Of a stretch of DNA of 64,000 nt, positions 15,158-24,177 are shown piece after piece; position 1 is the first letter of the stretch; every line of letters starts with the position of its first letter. The stretch is from Tsuneonella mangrovi (GTDB lineage Bacteria > Pseudomonadota > Alphaproteobacteria > Sphingomonadales > Sphingomonadaceae). The stretch lies in NCBI RefSeq assembly GCF_002269345.1, contig NZ_CP022889.1, positions 1,984,001-2,048,000 on the forward strand. Direction: 5' to 3'. A model generated the notes under the pieces. The model had not been told where the DNA came from. It saw only the letters and a program-made list of their open reading frames with translations, and searched no databases. A program made the position numbers and the translations under genes.

Positions 15158-15232
15158 TGGAGCGGGCGAGGCGATTCGAACGCCCGACCCCAACCTTGGC
15201 AAGGTTGTGCTCTACCCCTGAGCTACGCCCGC
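15158..15232 (-). tRNA. tRNA-Gly(GCC), probable attachment site
   Basis: On the minus strand a full cloverleaf is readable: acceptor GCGGGCG with CGCCCGC, D-arm AGCTCAGGGGTAGAGC, anticodon stem CAACC/GGTTG with loop TTGCCAA (anticodon GCC), T-arm GGGCG TTCGAAT CGCCT, discriminator T and encoded CCA (15158-15160). The foreign element begins immediately after the 3' end, the usual place for integration by tyrosine recombinases. The matching repeat at the other end should lie left of the window. Confidence 0.95.
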
Positions 15233-15432
15233 TCACTTGGCGTGGCCGGAAGCATGCGTGTTCCGACCGGGGAGGCGCGCGATTAGCAGCGGGTCGGCAG
15301 GCTCGCAAGGGGAAAATTGGGCGCCGTCCACGATCCACGTGCAGCGGGCAGATTCCGCTTCACATTACGCCGCAAGCGCCCACATTGGGCGCGAACACAT
15401 TTGCATTCCTGACATTCTGAGGGGACCGATAC
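15233..15432. promoter_or_regulatory. Intergenic region between tRNA-Gly and cnoX-like gene
   Basis: 200 bp without a gene. It must hold the leftward tRNA promoter and the rightward promoter of the thioredoxin gene. A hairpin GCGCCC (15376-15381)/GGGCGC (15387-15392) lies about 40 bp before the GTG start. I can assign no sure -10/-35. Confidence 0.35.
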
Positions 15433-16356
15433 GTGGCCAGCATGGGGCTCAATCTCGACGAACAGAAGGCGGTCGACCGCTTCCGCAAGACGGTCGTCGA
15501 ACCGTCGATGAGCAAACTCGTCATCGTCGACTTCTGGGCCGAGTGGTGCGGGCCGTGCAAGGCGCTCGCGCCGGTGCTCGAGAAGGTCTGCGGCGAATAC
15601 GCCGACAAGGGCGTGGTGCTCGCCAAGATCAACGTCGACGAAGAGCAGTTCATCGCTGCGCAGTTCCAGGTGCGCTCGATCCCGACGGTCTACGCGATGT
15701 TCCAGGGCCAGCCGGTCGCCGACCTGACCAATGCCCGCAGCGAATCCCAATTGAAGCAAATGCTCGACCAGCTGCTTGGCCAGCTGCCGATCGAGGCTGG
15801 TGCGGAAGGTGGCAATGGCCAAGGCGCGCCTGACGTTGGGCAGTTCGTGGCAATGGCCGAGGACGTGCTGGCCGAAGGCGACGCCGAGCGCGCTGCCGGG
15901 ATATTCGCGCAGGTCGCCGAGATGGCTCCCGACAATGCACCCGCCCAGGCCGGCCTGATCCGCGCGCTGGTCGCCGCAGGCAAAGTCGACGAAGCGCAGC
16001 AGGTCGCGACTGCGCTCGATCCGAACATGGCCGAAGACCCTGCCGTCAAGACCGCCATGTCCGCGCTCGAACTCGCCGGAACGCAAGTCGACGAAAGCGA
16101 GCTTGCCAAGCTACGCGACGCCGCCACCGCCGACCCGTCCGACATGGATGCGCAGCTGGCCTACGCCGAGGCAGCTTATGCCGCGCACGATCGCGATACG
16201 GCCGCCGATACCCTGCTAGCGATGATCGCGACCGACCGCGAATGGAACGGCGGTGCGGCGCGAGCGAAGCTGCTACAGATATTCGAAGCGGTAGGGCTGG
16301 AAGACCCGTGGGTCGTCGCCACTCGCCGCCGCCTGTCGAAGATCCTGTTCGGATAA
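15433..16356 (+). CDS. cnoX: Thioredoxin-like co-chaperone (CnoX/YbbN type)
   Basis: 307 residues starting with GTG, 8 bp after GAGGGG; an ATG at 15442 has no ribosome site. Residues 10-120 are a thioredoxin fold with WCGPCK at 38-43. Residues 130-307 are helical TPR-like repeats (AEDVLAEGDAERAAGIF, AQVAEMAPDNAPAQAGL, and others), the CnoX layout. CnoX holds unfolded or oxidised substrates for DnaK and GroEL. The intact CxxC suggests redox capability, unlike E. coli CnoX with SxxC. The Lon-N-domain gene follows 2 bp later, a pairing common in alphaproteobacteria. Confidence 0.88.
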   Translation: MASMGLNLDEQKAVDRFRKTVVEPSMSKLVIVDFWAEWCGPCKALAPVLEKVCGEYADKGVVLAKINVDEEQFIAAQFQVRSIPTVYAMFQGQPVADLTNARSESQLKQMLDQLLGQLPIEAGAEGGNGQGAPDVGQFVAMAEDVLAEGDAERAAGIFAQVAEMAPDNAPAQAGLIRALVAAGKVDEAQQVATALDPNMAEDPAVKTAMSALELAGTQVDESELAKLRDAATADPSDMDAQLAYAEAAYAAHDRDTAADTLLAMIATDREWNGGAARAKLLQIFEAVGLEDPWVVATRRRLSKILFG

Positions 16357-16358
16357 GT

Positions 16359-16970
16359 ATGGCGACGCGGCTTTCCATCTTCCCCTTGCCGGGTGCGATC
16401 CTGTTCCCCGGATTGCACTTGCCGCTGCATATTTTCGAGCCGCGGTATCGGGCACTGGTGGGCGACGCGCTGGCGCGCGACCGACGGATCGCAATGATCC
16501 AGCCGCAACGTGCCGAAGAAGGCGCACCGCTGTTCGCGGTGGGCTGCGTCGGAAAGATCGACGAAGTCGAAGCGCTCGACGATGGCCGCTACAACATCAT
16601 ACTTCAGGGCGAGACGCGGTATCGCATCGTACGCGAGCTCGAAGTCACAACCCCGTTCCGCCAAGTCGAAGCCGAACCGATCGCAGAGGACGACGACGCT
16701 GCACTTTCGAGCATCGAACGCGCCGGGTTCGAACTGGAGGCGCGGCGGTTTGCCGACGCGCAGGGCTATTCGGTTGACTGGGACTCGGTTGCGCGGCTCG
16801 ACGATCGATCGTTGATCGACGGAGTCAGCCAGATCGCTCCGTTCGACTTCGCCGCCAAGCAGGCGCTGCTCGAAGCGCCCACGCTGCAAGCGCGTTGCGA
16901 GCTCCTGGTCCAGTTGATGCAGTTCTTCGGGCGCAGCGACCCTGACGAGGACAGGGTCACCTTGCAGTAA
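16359..16970 (+). CDS. LON peptidase N-terminal domain protein
   Basis: 203 residues made almost wholly of the Lon N-terminal (substrate-binding) domain: LSIFPLPGAILFPGLHLPLHI at the start, FEPRYRALVGDAL, then GCVGKI and LQGETRYRIVREL. There is no AAA or protease domain. Such stand-alone proteins are thought to bind unfolded protein; their exact role is unknown. It starts 2 bp after the thioredoxin/TPR co-chaperone, so the two probably form a protein-quality-control operon. Confidence 0.9.
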   Translation: MATRLSIFPLPGAILFPGLHLPLHIFEPRYRALVGDALARDRRIAMIQPQRAEEGAPLFAVGCVGKIDEVEALDDGRYNIILQGETRYRIVRELEVTTPFRQVEAEPIAEDDDAALSSIERAGFELEARRFADAQGYSVDWDSVARLDDRSLIDGVSQIAPFDFAAKQALLEAPTLQARCELLVQLMQFFGRSDPDEDRVTLQ

Positions 16971-16974
16971 GGGC

Positions 16975-17601
16975 CTAGAGCCCGAACGCTTTACGCACCC
17001 CGTCGATCACGTACTGCGCAGCCAATGCGGCAAGCAGCACGCCGAGCAGGCGGGTGATGACCGATTCCACTTTCGAGCCGAACACCCGCATCAGCGGCCC
17101 GGCGGCGAGCAGTGCCGCGAGGGTGAGCGCCATCACCACCAATAATGCCGCGAGGACGACCAGCGCCCCTTCGGTGCCAGGCGCCTTGCTGGTCAGCAGC
17201 ATGACGCTGGCGATTGCCCCCGGTCCGGCGAGCATCGGCATAGCCATCGGAAACACCGAAACATCCTCGATCTCGGGCGTCGCCATGACCTTTTCCGCGC
17301 GGTCTTCGCGCCGCTGGGTGCGTTTCTCGAACACCATGTCGAGCGCGATGACAAACAGCATGATCCCGCCCGCGATGCGAAATGCATCGAGCTCGATATG
17401 CAGCGCGCCCAGCAGGGCCTGCCCGAACAAAGCGAACACCAGCAGGATCGCCAGCGCAATCACACAGGCGCGGATCGCCATCGATCGGCTCTGCGCCGGG
17501 CTCGCGCCCTTGGTGAGGCCGGCATAGATCGGCGCGCAACCCGGCGGGTCGATCACCACGAACAGCGTCACGAACGCCGAAAGGAACAGTTCGGTCAGCA
17601 T
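16975..17601 (-). CDS. MarC family integral membrane protein
   Basis: 208 residues with about six transmembrane helices (residues 4-24, 45-62, 70-88, 115-135, 145-165, 180-203) and the family pattern VVIDPPGCAPIYAGLT at the first loop. MarC/UPF0056 proteins are inner-membrane proteins of unknown transport role; an older link to multiple antibiotic resistance was not upheld in E. coli. It is the last gene of the yggT-folD-lipoprotein-marC operon and starts 4 bp after the lipoprotein stop. Family certain, function unknown. Confidence 0.88.
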   Translation of the reverse strand: MLTELFLSAFVTLFVVIDPPGCAPIYAGLTKGASPAQSRSMAIRACVIALAILLVFALFGQALLGALHIELDAFRIAGGIMLFVIALDMVFEKRTQRREDRAEKVMATPEIEDVSVFPMAMPMLAGPGAIASVMLLTSKAPGTEGALVVLAALLVVMALTLAALLAAGPLMRVFGSKVESVITRLLGVLLAALAAQYVIDGVRKAFGL

Positions 17602-17605
17602 CGCG

Positions 17606-18280
17606 TCAGTTCGATCCCTGCGGCGGCACGGTCACATTGACAGCCAGCCTTGGCTCGCTCGTGCCTGAGGTCCAGACCTTGAAGCTGCGGGTGCCGTTGT
17701 CGATCGAATAGGTCCAGGCGAGCGAGTGGTCGGTCGAGAAGTACATATCGCTTGCGTTTGCCGGGGCGGCGGGCGGAGCCTTGCATTCGGCCACCCTGGC
17801 ATCGATCATCTCGGGCGCGACCGGCTGCCTGCCGGCAGCCCAGCCGAAATCGAACAGGTAGCGATAGTCGCCCTGCTTGCGGCGCTGCCACACGGTGTAG
17901 CCTTCGCCGCTTGGGCCGCCGTCGGGATAGGCGAACGCGATGTGGCTGACCGCGATCGAACCGTCGCAGCTCGACCACACCGCGAGCGGATTCCACGTCA
18001 CTGCCTTGGCCGGATCACTCTTGCCACTGAGCCACTTCTTCGCTTCGACCGGGCCGGTGCTGAAAAACAGCACCGCGTCCTTCGCAGCGAACTTGCGGAA
18101 TGCGGTCCACTGGCCCTGTTCCTGCGCCGCGCGGGCGAACGCGAGCTCAGCGGCGACCACTGCGCCGGGGTTGGCGACCGGCCTCAATCCTTCCCGAAAC
18201 CTGCCGTTACCGGCACAGCCGGCCAGCAAAGTCGCCGCCGAAAGCACGGCGATTCCGGCAAGTCTCGATAAAGAGCGCAT
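17606..18280 (-). CDS. Putative lipoprotein (DUF4440/SnoaL-like)
   Basis: 224 residues. The signal sequence RLAGIAVLSAATLLAGC gives a clear lipobox with the acylated Cys at residue 22. Residues 40-150 look like an NTF2/SnoaL-type alpha-beta fold (ELAFARAAQEQGQWTAF, AAKDAVLFFS, VSHIAFAYPDGG, YTVWQRRKQGDYRYLFDFGW). The C-terminal part contains WTYSIDNGTRSFKVWT. Probably a periplasmic, membrane-anchored binding or unknown-function protein. Its ATG overlaps the folD stop (TGATG). Confidence 0.8.
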   Translation of the reverse strand: MRSLSRLAGIAVLSAATLLAGCAGNGRFREGLRPVANPGAVVAAELAFARAAQEQGQWTAFRKFAAKDAVLFFSTGPVEAKKWLSGKSDPAKAVTWNPLAVWSSCDGSIAVSHIAFAYPDGGPSGEGYTVWQRRKQGDYRYLFDFGWAAGRQPVAPEMIDARVAECKAPPAAPANASDMYFSTDHSLAWTYSIDNGTRSFKVWTSGTSEPRLAVNVTVPPQGSN

Positions 18281-19176
18281 CAGATAGCCCCTTTCGCCAG
18301 CGCTATCGCTTCATGGCGGTATGCCGCCACGAGGGCATTGCGCAGTAGTACCGCGATCGTCATCGGGCCGACCCCGCCCGGCACCGGGGTGATCGCTCCG
18401 GCGACCTCGACTGCTTCGGCGAATGCTACATCGCCGACCAGCCGCCCCTTATCCTTGCCCGGTTCGGGCGGCAGGCGATTGATACCGACGTCGATGACGG
18501 TCGCGCCGGGCTTGATCCAGTCGCCCTTGACCATTCCCGGTCGACCGACCGCTGCGACCACGATGTCCGCCCGCCGTACGACTGCGGGCAGGTCCTTCGT
18601 GCGGCTGTGCGCGACCGTGACGGTGGCGTTGGCATTGGTCAGCAGCTGCGCCATCGGACGCCCGACCAGTTGCGAGCGGCCGATCACCACCGCATCCTTG
18701 CCCGACAGGTCGCCCAGCCGGTCTTCGAGCATCATCATGCAGCCGAAAGGGGTGCACGGGAACAGCCCGTCCTGCTGGTTGGCGAGCCGCGCGATATTGG
18801 TATCGGTCAGCCCGTCGACGTCCTTGTCGGGATCGATCAGTGCGATAACCGCCTTGTCGTCGAGATGCGCGGGGAGCGGCAACTGGACGAGGATTCCGTC
18901 GACCGCCGGATCGGCGTTGAGCGACTTGACCAGGGCTTCCAGCGCGTCTTGCGTCGTGCTTCCTGGCAGCTTGTGCTCGAAACTCGCCATCCCCGCCGCA
19001 ATGGTCGCCTTGCCTTTCGAGGCGACGTAGACCTGGCTCGCCGGGTCGTCGCCGACCAGAACCACTGCGAGGCCCGCCTTGCGACCCGACTTGGCTTCGA
19101 ATTCGGTGGCGAGGACTCCGACACGTTCGCGCAAGTTCGCGGCAAACGCCTTCCCGTCGATGATCTGTGCGGTCAC
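18280..19176 (-). CDS. folD: Methylenetetrahydrofolate dehydrogenase / cyclohydrolase
   Basis: 298 residues. The bifunctional enzyme interconverts 5,10-methylene-THF and 10-formyl-THF with NADP. Visible signatures are [14 protein letters not shown] (with the catalytic Lys), QLPLPAHLD, the DVDGLT loop, [14 protein letters not shown] in the Rossmann domain, and [15 protein letters not shown] near the end. Start taken at GTG 19174-19176, whose bases overlap the yggT stop (GTGA), giving tight coupling. Length is normal for the family. Confidence 0.96.
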   Translation of the reverse strand: MTAQIIDGKAFAANLRERVGVLATEFEAKSGRKAGLAVVLVGDDPASQVYVASKGKATIAAGMASFEHKLPGSTTQDALEALVKSLNADPAVDGILVQLPLPAHLDDKAVIALIDPDKDVDGLTDTNIARLANQQDGLFPCTPFGCMMMLEDRLGDLSGKDAVVIGRSQLVGRPMAQLLTNANATVTVAHSRTKDLPAVVRRADIVVAAVGRPGMVKGDWIKPGATVIDVGINRLPPEPGKDKGRLVGDVAFAEAVEVAGAITPVPGGVGPMTIAVLLRNALVAAYRHEAIALAKGAI

Positions 19177-19460
19177 ATGTAGGCCCCGGAAAGCGAGATC
19201 AGGATCCGCTGGGCCGCCCACAGCAGGAAGATCAGCACCATCGGCGAAAAGTCGATCGCGCCGGTATCGGGCATCATCCGCCGGATCGGCCGCAGGATCG
19301 GCTCGAACAGCCGCGAGATCGAGTCTTCGACCGCGACCAGGAAATGGTTGTCGCGCCCGACCACGTTGAAAGCGAACAGCAAGCCGATGATGAACCAGAT
19401 GATGACCAGCATGTTCACCGTCGAGATGAGCATGGAGAGAATCCCGATAATCGCGTCCAT
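19173..19460 (-). CDS. YggT family membrane protein
   Basis: 95 residues with two transmembrane segments (about 6-28 and 68-90) and the family pattern between them: [20 protein letters not shown] then SPMVLIFLL. YggT proteins are small inner-membrane proteins linked to osmotic or potassium stress and cell-envelope maintenance; the molecular role is not settled. It leads the operon with folD. Confidence 0.9.
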   Translation of the reverse strand: MDAIIGILSMLISTVNMLVIIWFIIGLLFAFNVVGRDNHFLVAVEDSISRLFEPILRPIRRMMPDTGAIDFSPMVLIFLLWAAQRILISLSGAYM

Positions 19461-19541
19461 CGTTACCTCTTGATTTGCGACCCTGCAGCTTTAGCCGACC
19501 GTTATGGGGTGTATCAACCGGGCAATACGCATCGCCCCTTC

Positions 19542-20444
19542 CTAATCCGCGCTGATCAGCGTGCCCGCACCGCGGGCGGTGAAGAATTCGAGCAGCATCG
19601 CATGCGGCACCCGCCCGTCGAGCACCACCGCCGCTTCGCAGCCCGCCTCCACCGCGTGCACGCAGGTGTCGAGCTTGGGGATCATCCCGCCATGAATCGT
19701 GCCGTCCTCCTTGAGGCGGACGATGTCCGCGGGTTTGAGGTCGGTCAGCAGTTTGCCTTCGTTATCGAGAACCCCTGGCACGTCGGTCAGCAGGAACAGC
19801 CGCGCCGCACCCAGCGCCGCCGCGATCGCGCCCGCCATCGTGTCGGCGTTGATGTTGTAGGTGTGCCCGTCCTCGCCCGCACCGATCGGGGCGATCACGG
19901 GGATCATCCCGGCGGCGACCGCAGTGTCGATCAGCTTGGTATCGACCTTGGCCGGTTCGCCGACGAAGCCGAGGTCGACCGCCTGTTCGATATTGCTTTC
20001 CGGGTCCTTGGTCGTGCGCTGGACCTTGGTCGCAGTGACCAGCCCGCCGTCCTTGCCGGAAATGCCCAGCGCCTTGCCGCCTGCTTGCGCAATCCAGCTC
20101 ACCAGTTCCTTGTTGATTGCACCCGAGAGGACCATTTCGGCGACTTCCGCAGTCGCCTTGTCGGTTACCCTGAGACCATCGACGAACGTGCTTTCGACGC
20201 CCAGCTTCTTGAGCATCGCGCCGATCTGCGGGCCGCCGCCGTGGACCACCACCGGGTTGATGCCGACCGCCTTGAGCAGCACGATGTCCTCGGCGAAATC
20301 GCGCGCGGCCTCCGGATCGCCCATCGCGTGGCCGCCGTACTTCACCACGAAGGTGCGACCGGCGTAGCGCTGCAGGTAAGGCAGCGCCTCGATCAGCACT
20401 TCTGCCTTGGCGAGCATCGTCTTGTCGCTGCTGGCGCTCATCAC
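19542..20444 (-). CDS. argB: Acetylglutamate kinase
   Basis: 300 residues. It phosphorylates N-acetylglutamate in the second step of arginine synthesis. It shows the amino-acid-kinase fold: [10 protein letters not shown] (Lys for phosphate), [42 protein letters not shown] and [13 protein letters not shown]. The arginine-sensitive N-terminal helix ([18 protein letters not shown]) is present, so feedback inhibition by arginine is likely. Start GTG 20444 or ATG 20441; AAGGA lies 7 bp before the GTG. Single gene, no other arg genes near. Confidence 0.96.
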   Translation of the reverse strand: MMSASSDKTMLAKAEVLIEALPYLQRYAGRTFVVKYGGHAMGDPEAARDFAEDIVLLKAVGINPVVVHGGGPQIGAMLKKLGVESTFVDGLRVTDKATAEVAEMVLSGAINKELVSWIAQAGGKALGISGKDGGLVTATKVQRTTKDPESNIEQAVDLGFVGEPAKVDTKLIDTAVAAGMIPVIAPIGAGEDGHTYNINADTMAGAIAAALGAARLFLLTDVPGVLDNEGKLLTDLKPADIVRLKEDGTIHGGMIPKLDTCVHAVEAGCEAAVVLDGRVPHAMLLEFFTARGAGTLISAD

Positions 20445-20516
20445 GCATCGGTCCTTGCTGTCCGCGAACGCGCCGCCCCTAGCGGCTGCGGGGGCGCAAG
20501 GGAAGGCGGATTGGCG

Positions 20517-21425
20517 TCAGGCGCTGCCAACCAGTTCGGCTTCGAGCGAAGCGAAGTCGGCGTGGCCGGTCACCGGTTCGACCCGCTCGGCCCACATGGC
20601 GTCGATCTGCTCGACGACCGAAGGCGGCAGATCCTTGCCGCTGCTGCCGACCTGGTGGACCTTGGTCGAATCGAACTCGCTGATCCCCAGGCGCTGCTCC
20701 ATCGCATCGCACATCATCTTGTCGTTGAACTTGTCCTTGTGGGCATACATGAATTCGCGCTCGGTGTGCGCCTCGACCATCGCCGCAAGTTCGTCGGTCA
20801 GCTCGATCCCGAGGAAGTCCGCCATCCGCCGGATCATCGCCGGGCGGTTCTTCGCTGCCCAGTGATAGGGGGCCAGCAGCGTATCGGGTTCATTCCGCCG
20901 GGCATACCAGCTCAACAGGTGGGTGAAGTAGTCGCAGCCACCCGGTCCGCCGAGCATCCACAGCGGGAAGAAATCTTCCAGCGACATCGCCCCGCGTTCG
21001 AGCAGGTAGCCTTCGAAAAAGCGGTGGAACGAGCGATAGGTTTCGTGCGGGTCGCGCAGCGTCACGATGTAGCGCATTCCTGCAGGCAGGCGTTCGTATT
21101 CGCGGTGGGACTTGAACCCGCGCGGAGCGGCGCGCTGCTCCACCGTCATGTCGAAATCGCACATCATCGCGGAATCTTCCCACGGCGTCATCCGGCTGAT
21201 GTCGTCGAAGTCCATATCGCCCCGGCCGGTCGCCGCGCCCATCCGCAGCTGGTGGAACATCTGCTGCATCATCGTCGTGCCGCTCTTGGCCCACGAAGAG
21301 ATGAACACGTCGCCTTCCTGCGGCGCGTAGGGCTTGAAGTCGACCGGCTCGAACGCGTGCAGCGCCTCCAGGTTCTGGCCCAATTCTTCCATGTTGCGCG
21401 CCCGGCGCCCGATACCAACCGTCAT
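20517..21425 (-). CDS. Sulfotransferase family protein
   Basis: 302 residues from ATG 21425. Sulfotransferases move sulfate from PAPS to hydroxyl or amine groups. The 5'-phosphosulfate loop is SSWAKSGTTMMQQM (about 43-56), the 3'-phosphate site is RYIVTLRDPHETYRSFHRFF, and the C-terminal region contains the K...GSSGKDLP loop. The acceptor is unknown: aryl, steroid or lipid substrates are all possible, and no sulfate-assimilation gene is adjacent. Same strand as the small ORF upstream, but 89 bp away. Confidence 0.88.
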   Translation of the reverse strand: MTVGIGRRARNMEELGQNLEALHAFEPVDFKPYAPQEGDVFISSWAKSGTTMMQQMFHQLRMGAATGRGDMDFDDISRMTPWEDSAMMCDFDMTVEQRAAPRGFKSHREYERLPAGMRYIVTLRDPHETYRSFHRFFEGYLLERGAMSLEDFFPLWMLGGPGGCDYFTHLLSWYARRNEPDTLLAPYHWAAKNRPAMIRRMADFLGIELTDELAAMVEAHTEREFMYAHKDKFNDKMMCDAMEQRLGISEFDSTKVHQVGSSGKDLPPSVVEQIDAMWAERVEPVTGHADFASLEAELVGSA

Positions 21426-21514
21426 GCAGCGTTCCCTCCCTGCGCGGCCCAATGGGGGTCTTGCATGGGCGGTCCCGGCTGGCAAGGGGCACCCTGGCCC
21501 GCGGTGCCGCGGCG

Positions 21515-21700
21515 TCAGCCGTGCGAGGACTTGTCGAGCGCCCAGGGGTTGTAGTGCTTGTGCACCGCCTGGGCCGTCGTGTGCTGCTGGTTCGCGGTAT
21601 CGGGCGAGGGAACCGAGCAGTACGCGGTCATCAGAACGCCAGCGGCCCACCACAGGGCCTTCCACCGGCTCCGGAAGACGTTCTGGTATTTGTTCAACAT
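21515..21700 (-). CDS. Small single-span membrane protein
   Basis: 61 residues: a basic N-terminus (NKYQNVFRSRWK), one transmembrane helix (about 16-31, ALWWAAGVLMTAYCSV) and a polar, His-rich tail. The positive-inside pattern places the N-terminus in the cytoplasm. Very similar short proteins occur in related genera from memory, with no known role. No strong ribosome site (GGGAC only). Confidence 0.6.
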   Translation of the reverse strand: MLNKYQNVFRSRWKALWWAAGVLMTAYCSVPSPDTANQQHTTAQAVHKHYNPWALDKSSHG

Positions 21701-21862
21701 GTCCCGAGTCTTACGCCGACAAGGTTAACGATTGGCTTCAGCTTTTTGCCTTCCGCTCGCCCATCCGGGCGAGCGTCCTCGGTGCTGTTCCCTACGCTAC
21801 GCTACGGGGCACCTGCGGGCGGCCATTCGGCCTTGCGGGCTGCTGGTCGCAGCCCGTTCCCC

Positions 21863-22105
21863 TCATTCCGGCGGCGTGTTGGGCGTGGGCGAGGGCGCGG
21901 CTTCGGGGACGTTGGTCATCGCGGTGTCGGGCACCTTCACCGGCACCGCGTCGCTGCCCTTGTCGGTCACCTGCAGCTGGCCGCCGCCCTGGTCGGTAAC
22001 CCCGGCCTCGTAGGTCGGCTTGTCGGACTTGCCGCACGCGCCTAGCGCGAGCGCGCCTGCCAGCACGATCGCACCGGCGGCCTTGGTGGGGGTGAGACGG
22101 TTCAT
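21863..22105 (-). CDS. Small putative lipoprotein
   Basis: 80 residues. The signal peptide AAGAIVLAGALALGAC has a lipobox with Cys at residue 24; the mature part is short and Gly/Pro/Thr-rich, ending in PSPTPNTPPE. AAGGAG lies 7 bp upstream of the ATG. It overlaps the end of the upstream gene by 4 bp (ATGA). Function unknown. Confidence 0.8.
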   Translation of the reverse strand: MNRLTPTKAAGAIVLAGALALGACGKSDKPTYEAGVTDQGGGQLQVTDKGSDAVPVKVPDTAMTNVPEAAPSPTPNTPPE

Positions 22106-22716
22106 CGGCGATCTCCTTCGCTTGGTGCTGGCGGGTGCGGCGATTGTCTCACCTTGCGCGGGGCGGGGCAAGGGGAGGCGGCACCGGGCGCAGCGCCATC
22201 CGCACGGTCCTCGCCTTCGTGGAACGCATATCCCGGGTTTGAATCGTGTGACTTTGCGCACGGATCGGCCATGTCGCCCGCCGCGCGGCCAAGCTGGGCG
22301 AGGTGCTGGAGGAGCGCGGAATTGTCCGGTTTACGGGCGATCGCGACCAATTTCCCGGCGTGCATGTGGACCTGGACCAGCCCGGCGTGGAAGCGATAGG
22401 CGGCCGGCAACCCTGTGGCTTTCGCGCTGGACGGGTCGACCGCGATGTGCGGCCTGCCCAGCGCCGCATCCCACGCCGCGGCAAACCCCGCCGCGCCGGG
22501 GCGCTTGCGCAAGCGATAAGCGCTCTCCCGCCCCATCCCGACCCGCCGGCAGGTTTCGACGACACTGCGCGTCTCGGCCAGCACCCCGATGAACCACGCC
22601 TGCCGCTGCACCGTCCACCCGTCTCTGCGCGGGGCGACGGGGACGGGATGGAACATCGGAATGCGGCGCCGGACGAGCGGCGCAGTGCGGGGCGGCGGTG
22701 CGGGCCAGTGCTTCAT
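22102..22716 (-). CDS. Hypothetical HTH-like protein
   Basis: About 204 residues from ATG 22716 (an ATG at 22656 is an alternative; neither has a strong ribosome site). Residues about 33-75 read RRDGWTVQRQAWFIGVLAET, then SVVETCRRVGMGRESAYRLR, a recognition-helix pattern seen in a sphingomonad family that also resembles small-terminase-type HTH domains. The rest is Ala/Pro/Arg-rich and probably disordered. It ends in the ATGA overlap with the lipoprotein gene. Possibly a DNA-binding protein of old phage origin. Confidence 0.6.
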   Translation of the reverse strand: MKHWPAPPPRTAPLVRRRIPMFHPVPVAPRRDGWTVQRQAWFIGVLAETRSVVETCRRVGMGRESAYRLRKRPGAAGFAAAWDAALGRPHIAVDPSSAKATGLPAAYRFHAGLVQVHMHAGKLVAIARKPDNSALLQHLAQLGRAAGDMADPCAKSHDSNPGYAFHEGEDRADGAAPGAASPCPAPRKVRQSPHPPAPSEGDRR

Positions 22717-22771
22717 TGGGCAGGATGGAGCAGGGTTGGGGGTGTGTAGGAAAGTGTTATTGAGGTCCGAA

Positions 22772-22954
22772 TTATTCCAACGACGCTTCCACGATACGAG
22801 TTTCAGTCTCGCACGTATGGCAAAAGGCGAAGTCGTAGATCGCACCGAGCGTCCAATCCTGTGCCACCTCGTCCCAATCCGCCCAAGCATCACGCGAAAC
22901 CAACGGCGAGCCGCAGGTTCCGCAAATCATTCGCACTTTCTTCTCGCCGGCCAT
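22772..22954 (-). CDS. Small zinc-ribbon protein
   Basis: 60 residues with CGTC near residues 11-14 and CHTC near 45-48, a two-knuckle zinc ribbon with acidic Trp-rich sequence between (WADWDEVAQDWTLG). Such proteins are conserved in sphingomonads with no known function. It is divergent from the HNH gene, its ATG only 37 bp from that gene's GTG, so the two share a control region. Confidence 0.7.
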   Translation of the reverse strand: MAGEKKVRMICGTCGSPLVSRDAWADWDEVAQDWTLGAIYDFAFCHTCETETRIVEASLE

Positions 22955-22991
22955 CGGCGCATGATGGCATGGAATCAGCGTGAGGAAAGTC

Positions 22992-24152
22992 GTGGCGGGG
23001 GCAAATGGGTCCGAAGCGGTTGAGATTGCTGTGCGCCGTCTAGCCGCACGCCACGGAAGCGCGTTGTTCACTCGCCAACAGATGATCGACGAAGAACTCG
23101 GGCGGATCGTTAACGAGACCGGTTCACGCGGTGCGACGCCCGACATGACTTTGAGCCGCGAATTGCAACAATTGCGCGACAAGGGCGGAATCGAGTTCCT
23201 CGGGGCGGGAAACTACCGACTGCTTGATGCTCCAGTGATCCTGCCGACCGTGAGTCCAAGCAAGTGCGTGTTCGTGATCGGCTCGCACTCGATCTACGAC
23301 GACGAGCCGGATCGGTTCTATCGCTTTCCGCAGCGCTGGCTCAACGCAGCGGCGCGCTCGGTCGGACAATGGATTGTCTACCAAGAGCCGCGCCGCGCGG
23401 GTCCGCGCGGTTACTATGCCGTGGCGTGCGTCGAGGAGATCGTGCGCGATCCTGCGAATGCCGAGATGTATCTCGCGCTGATCGTGCCGGGCAGTTACCT
23501 TGAGTTCGGGCGCGACGTTCCATTTCAAGTCGATGGAAAGGCGATCGAAAGCGGGTTGCTCGATGGGAATCGCCTCAACAACGGGCGCGCTATACAGTCG
23601 ATCCGCCCCATCGGGGATGATGACTTCAACGCCATCCTCGCGCTCGGCTTAGTCGATGAGGACGATCTCTTGCCGCGCGAGGATGAACCGGCTCAGACAT
23701 CGAAGACTCTTCACGAACCGCAACAGGAATGGCTTGGTCCCGTCGATCGGGCCACTGTGCTAACAGAGCGCAAAGTACGCGACCGGCAGTTTCGCCTTCG
23801 CGTGCTCGACGCCTACGATTGCCGTTGCGCGCTGACGGGCACGCGGTTCATTAACGGCGGCGGCAGAGCTGAGGCCCAAGCGGCGCACATTATGAGCGTA
23901 GGCGAAGGTGGCCCCGACAGCGTCGCCAACGGCATCGCCCTATCGGGTACCGTGCACTGGATGTTCGACCGAGGGTTAGTCGCATTGAGCGATGAAGGTG
24001 AAATCCTGCTCTCGCGGAAAATCAACGACGTCGAAAGCGTGACTCGTCTCTTGCACTCCGACGGACGCGCCCGATTCCCCGCTGAAACGAATGTGCGGCC
24101 CGATCCAAGGTATCTAGCTTGGCATCGAGCCTGGCATGGGATTGCAGCCTAG
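22992..24152 (+). CDS. HNH endonuclease with PUA/EVE-like domain
   Basis: 386 residues from GTG 22992, which has GAGG 6 bp upstream (GTG 22980 is an alternative). Three parts are visible: an N-terminal winged-helix-like region (residues 5-75, FTRQQMIDEELGRI, LSRELQQLRDKGGIEFL); a middle domain with W-VYQEPRRAGPRGYYAVACV and MYLALIVPGSYLEF, the pattern of PUA/EVE-like modified-base readers; and a C-terminal HNH_2 nuclease with CRCALTGTRF, AQAAHIMSV and ALSGTVHWMFDRG. This combination suggests a type IV-like enzyme that cuts modified DNA. It lies outside the tRNA-bounded element. Confidence 0.75.
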   Translation: MAGANGSEAVEIAVRRLAARHGSALFTRQQMIDEELGRIVNETGSRGATPDMTLSRELQQLRDKGGIEFLGAGNYRLLDAPVILPTVSPSKCVFVIGSHSIYDDEPDRFYRFPQRWLNAAARSVGQWIVYQEPRRAGPRGYYAVACVEEIVRDPANAEMYLALIVPGSYLEFGRDVPFQVDGKAIESGLLDGNRLNNGRAIQSIRPIGDDDFNAILALGLVDEDDLLPREDEPAQTSKTLHEPQQEWLGPVDRATVLTERKVRDRQFRLRVLDAYDCRCALTGTRFINGGGRAEAQAAHIMSVGEGGPDSVANGIALSGTVHWMFDRGLVALSDEGEILLSRKINDVESVTRLLHSDGRARFPAETNVRPDPRYLAWHRAWHGIAA

Positions 24153-24177
24153 TCGGAACGCTACAGGGTGAAACAAT

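Noticed and set aside
19167-21554. 795-codon open frame on the + strand
   Set aside because: It is antisense to yggT, argB and the sulfotransferase gene, all of which have clear family motifs. GC-rich third positions produce such long antisense frames.
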